DNA of 64,000 nucleotides from Abelmoschus esculentus (lineage: Eukaryota; Streptophyta; Magnoliopsida; Malvales; Malvaceae): NCBI GenBank assembly GCA_035048815.1, contig JAUCBN010000006.1:22149001-22213000 (forward strand), read 5' to 3'. Below are positions 60,573 to 64,000 of the stretch, in pieces. How positions within the stretch are numbered: position 1 is the first letter of the stretch; every line of letters begins with the position of its first letter. The notes under the pieces are model-generated. The model saw only the letters and a program-made list of their open reading frames with translations, did not search any database and had not been told where the DNA came from. Position numbers and translations under genes: made by a program.

Positions 60573-63500
60573 ATGGAGATAAAAGAGAAAAGGTCGTCTC
60601 TAACGTCAGCTTTGATTCAGCTACCGCCACAAAACGATGTTTCAACCCCGGCAGTGCCGGTGAGCAGCAGCAAGGGAAATACAATAGTGGAGGAAGTGAA
60701 GAAACAAGTATGCTGGCAGGTCCTCTCATAGGGGTCAGCCTTTTCCAGTACTGTATACAGATGATATCGGTGATGCTGGTCGGACATCTCGGAGAGCTTC
60801 CTCTCTCAGCCGCATCAATGGCTACTTCCTTCGCCACGGTTACCGGTTTCAGCTTGCTGGTAAACTCACTCACTATACATAACCTTTTTCTTTAATTCTG
60901 CAGCACCAGTTCGTCTTCTCCATGGTTATGATCGCATCTTGAAGATGGTTTCTCAATTTAGGACTGGTTTATGAAAATATTAGATAAATGGTCTGGTAGA
61001 ACACAATTTTAAAGCATCTCCAAATCACTAATTACTTATGTAGAACCACCATAACCATGGGGGAAGACGAACTCATGTTGCAGAATTGAAGGGAAAGATG
61101 GTCTTAGTTCATGTTGTTGACTTTTTGATCCATGAGTTGGTTTTTTGTTAGTATTACATTAAAAATATAATTAAAACGTTATAAAAAGATAAAATAATAT
61201 CATAATACAGATTATTAAGAAATCATAGTTTTATATAAATAAATATTTTTTTAGGTGAATCTATTTACCGAATCAAATGTCAAGTGACTCTATTTATAAT
61301 ATTTATATTATATTATACAACACTTCCGTTTGTTGATAGGGGTGGACAATCAATAAAGTCTTAGAGACAGAATTATGATTTAGGATAGAGAAAAACAAAA
61401 CATAAATATTTAAAAATAAAGGATAAATTTATAAAAAAAATAATTTTTAAAAAATTAAATAAAAGGACAAAAATAAAAAAAGTTTCGTCCCTGATAGAGT
61501 TAAGTTAAAATTTTTTGAATTGATAAAATAATTTATAATTTAAATTTTATTATTTTTGAGTTGATTTTATAAAATTTGAGTCTAGTTATTTGAGGTTTTA
61601 TTTAATATTTATAATATTATGATACTAATTAGTTTCAACTTAAAGGGGTTCCTACAACTATATATGTATTTGTTTGTGATTAAGGATAGAGTCAGAATTA
61701 GGGTTTGAGAGATAAACTTAAATATTTAAAAGTAAGGGTGCAAATGTAATTAATTCATTTTTAGGGATTATGGTTTAAAATTAATGTTTAAGGTTTAAAT
61801 TTAAGGATTATATAAAAAACCTAAAACCTTAAGTATAACCCTAAAATCTAAACCTTAACCTATAAAGTCTAAACCTTAACTCTAAACCCTAAATTTCAAC
61901 TATATATTATAAATTTTAAATTTTTAAACCTTAAACCATAACTTATAAATCTTAGAATAAATATTTAACTCTTAAAATTAAGATGCTCCTAGAAAAAAAA
62001 AATCACCGCCGCCGTAGATATGTTTTCCATATACGTGTATATCTGTTATTCTAGGGTTAAATTCATATTGCGATTGGCAGTTGGCACGTCTATTTGCGTA
62101 TTCTAAGAATTTTGAAAACAAGAATTAACTGTTCACAAGCGAGATCAAGTTTCCTACTTTATATAGTTTCATGCTAGACTTGTAAACTTTGCCGGTTATT
62201 CTCAACAATACTTGTGACTGTTTCATACTGTGTGTTCTTAGTTGGGAATGGCAACTGCCCTGGACACCCTTTGCGGACAGTCATACGGGGCAAAGCAATA
62301 TTCCATGCTGGGCATTCACATGCAAAGAGCAATGCTTGTTCTAGTAATTGTCAGCATACCCCTTTCCATCATATGGGTAAATACCACACCTATTCTACTT
62401 CTTCTAGGACAAGATCGCGATATATCCGAGGCGGCCGGAGAGTATGCTTGTTTCATGGTTCCCAGTCTATTTGCATATGGTCTGCTTCAATGTCTGGTCA
62501 AGTTCTTGCAAACTCAAAACATTGTGTTCCCAATGATGATATGCTCAGGAACCACAACTTTGCTTCACGTTCTTATCTGTTGGGTCCTGGTTTTCAAAAC
62601 TAGCCTTGGGTTTAGAGGAGCTGCCGTGGCGAACTCGATCTCGAACTGGATCAATGTCTTGTTGCTGGTGTTTTATGTCAAATTCTCTCCTGCGTGTGCT
62701 AATACTTGGGAAGGGTTTTCCAAGGAGGCCTTTCAGAACATTTCCACTTTTCTTCGGCTTGCTGTTCCTTCTGCTATTATGGTCTGGTACACAAGTGTTT
62801 TTATGTTTCGAATTCAGAATCTATGCATGAACTGGTAGAACAGAAAGCATGTTTTCAGAATGTCTTAATTTTGTTGGACATGATTCTGAACAGCTTAGAA
62901 ATGTGGTCGTTTGAAATGATGGTTCTGCTATCAGGTTTTCTTACCAATCCCAAGTTACAGACTTCAGTACTCTCTATTTGGTTAGTTCTGAACATCAAAC
63001 AGTTATTTTCCCAAAAAAATGTTGGAACATTTTAAACAATTGGTCTGTTTCCATTTCCAGCCATAACACTTCTTACACGGTCTGGATGATACCATTTGGC
63101 CTCAGTGGTGCAGTAAGGTAAGGCATGCTGAATTGCAGATAACAACAACAGCAGCAGCAACATTTCTCCTTGTTTTTCTAACGTTGTCTTCTGATCAGAA
63201 ACAAAAATATTCGGGGTACTAAATGTAACTTCCGATGTTCGATTATCTTTTCCTAATGATTAATTTGTACAGCACTCGAGTCTCGAATGAACTAGGAGCA
63301 GGGAATCCAGAAGCAGCGCGTTTAGCTGTAAATGTCGTGGTCGTGGTCGCCATTACCGTAGGCCTCTTGGTGGGATCAATGTTGATATTGATTCGAAACA
63401 TTTGGGGCTATGCTTATAGCAATGAAGTGGAAGTGGTTGAATATGCAGCAGCTATGATGCCATTGGTAGCCGTTTCCAATTTTTTAGATTCCCTCCAATG

Positions 63501-63925
63501 TGTTCTCTCAGGTTTTCCTCAACTTCTCCATAACTAGTCTGCATGAACTATACATAAATAGTTTCGAACCGGAACTTAATCCGGTCGGTCCTTAGAATCA
63601 CCGTCGAAGACATGATATTTCAGGCAATGCAAGAGGATGTGGATGGCAGGATATTGGGGCATATATCAATCTTGGATCTTATTACATAGTTGGGATTCCA
63701 TGTGCTGTTTTGTTGGCATTTGTACTCAATGTCGGTGGAGGTGGGAAGGTAAAACTCATGTCTTGTTTTCTTACATTTATTTGGGTAATATCAAGCAAGC
63801 TTTGATATTGCTATAGTGTGTATATATATGGTGATTAGGGGCTGTGGCTGGGACTGACGTCTGCACTTACTGTTCAAGTAATCTGTCTTGGTATTGTTAC
63901 CATTCGGACAAACTGGGAGCAAGAG
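60573..63925 (+). CDS. MATE (DTX) transporter, 3' end beyond window, exon 1 frameshift
   Basis: Seven exons visible: 60573-60859, 62242-62786, 62894-62980, 63061-63117, 63273-63511, 63624-63748, 63839-63925; the last exon(s) lie outside. MATE hallmarks are LAGPLIGVSLFQYCIQMISV, VGHLGELPLSAASMATS, LDTLCGQSYGAKQ, WMIPFGLSGA, STRVSNELGAGNPEAAR and NARGCGWQDIGAY. MATE/DTX proteins are 12-helix H+ or Na+ antiporters exporting organic cations and secondary metabolites; the substrate cannot be read from sequence. From the ATG at 60573 the frame reads to VEEVKKQV, as the family expects, then hits TAG at 60729. The rest of exon 1 continues from LAGPLIG in another frame, as if one base were missing near 60711-60713. 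Exons 2-7 are intact and phase-consistent. An in-frame ATG at 60710 could start a protein lacking the N-terminal tail. Confidence 0.85.
61352..61495 (+). repeat. Dispersed repeat family R1, copy 3 (in MATE intron 1)
   Basis: Matches the copies at 23028 and 42598 in the blocks AACATAAATATTTAAAAATA, GGATAAATTTATAAAAAAA and AAATAAAAGGACAAAAATAA. A partial fourth copy follows at about 61685-61750, all inside the 1.4-kb first intron of the MATE gene. Confidence 0.6.
61750..61985. repeat. Degenerate AAACCCTAAA-like tract
   Basis: Many variants of AAACCTTAA, ACCCTAAAAT and CTAAACCCTAAATT follow R1 repeats in MATE intron 1. Similar tracts are at 23440-23950 and 28740-29170. They resemble decayed telomere-type repeats but are irregular. 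Confidence 0.45.
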
Positions 63926-64000
63926 GTAAGTTATAATTTAGGCATGTCCTGTGATTTTTTTGTTGCCCTCTTGGTTTCTCGTGTTTTTGTCCTGATTAAT

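Overview
This is a window of nuclear chromosome from a flowering plant, very probably a eudicot. The evidence is multi-exon genes with GT-AG introns, AT-rich intergenic DNA full of small foldback repeats, and plant-specific families (JAZ/TIFY, FHY3, IDD zinc finger, plant DYRK). I cannot fix the species; a rosid such as a Malvaceae member is a guess. There are no bacterial operons, CRISPR arrays, phage or recognisable tRNA/rRNA genes.

Nine genes can be resolved. I traced exons by hand, and the reading phase closes across the junctions in all of them except for two single-base breaks noted below. In order: (1) 3' end of a JAZ3/JAZ4-type jasmonate repressor (+, 1-1107); (2) a Nudix hydrolase of the NUDT4/21 type (-, 3298-4343); (3) an OCRE plus G-patch protein (-, 9153-12924); (4) a full-length FHY3 orthologue (+, 15644-18754); (5) an IDD14/15/16 (SGR5-type) zinc-finger factor (+, 24414-26106); (6) NRDE2 (-, 29405-40086); (7) a plant-type DYRK kinase with a LisH motif (+, 44014-51495); (8) a BRO1-domain protein with an acylation-type N-terminus (-, 53825-58609); (9) a MATE transporter running off the right edge (+, 60573-63925).

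The genes do not form one pathway. Two concern light and jasmonate signalling (FHY3, JAZ), two concern RNA (NRDE2, OCRE/G-patch), and the rest are housekeeping or signalling genes. NRDE2 and the DYRK kinase are divergent neighbours, as I recall for their Arabidopsis chromosome 3 counterparts. Several other genes match Arabidopsis loci in the paralogous At1g73/At3g17 blocks, so this looks like an ancient conserved neighbourhood.

Intergenic DNA (1.1-3.3, 4.4-9.1, 12.9-14.8, 18.8-24.4, 26.1-29.4, 40.1-43.2, 51.5-53.8 and 58.6-60.5 kb) is AT-rich and holds mobile-element debris: a MITE family with five copies, a tRNA-derived SINE with four copies, a 0.9-kb long-armed foldback element, a possible LINE remnant, and microsatellites.

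The most useful second-look items are: a one-base frameshift in an A7 run of NRDE2, a one-base frameshift in MATE exon 1, a GC-AG intron in the DYRK gene, repeated symmetrical exons at the 3' end of FHY3, a MITE inside the JAZ Jas intron, and a strong G-quadruplex motif plus a G16 run in one intron. I found no convincing wholly new biological system.
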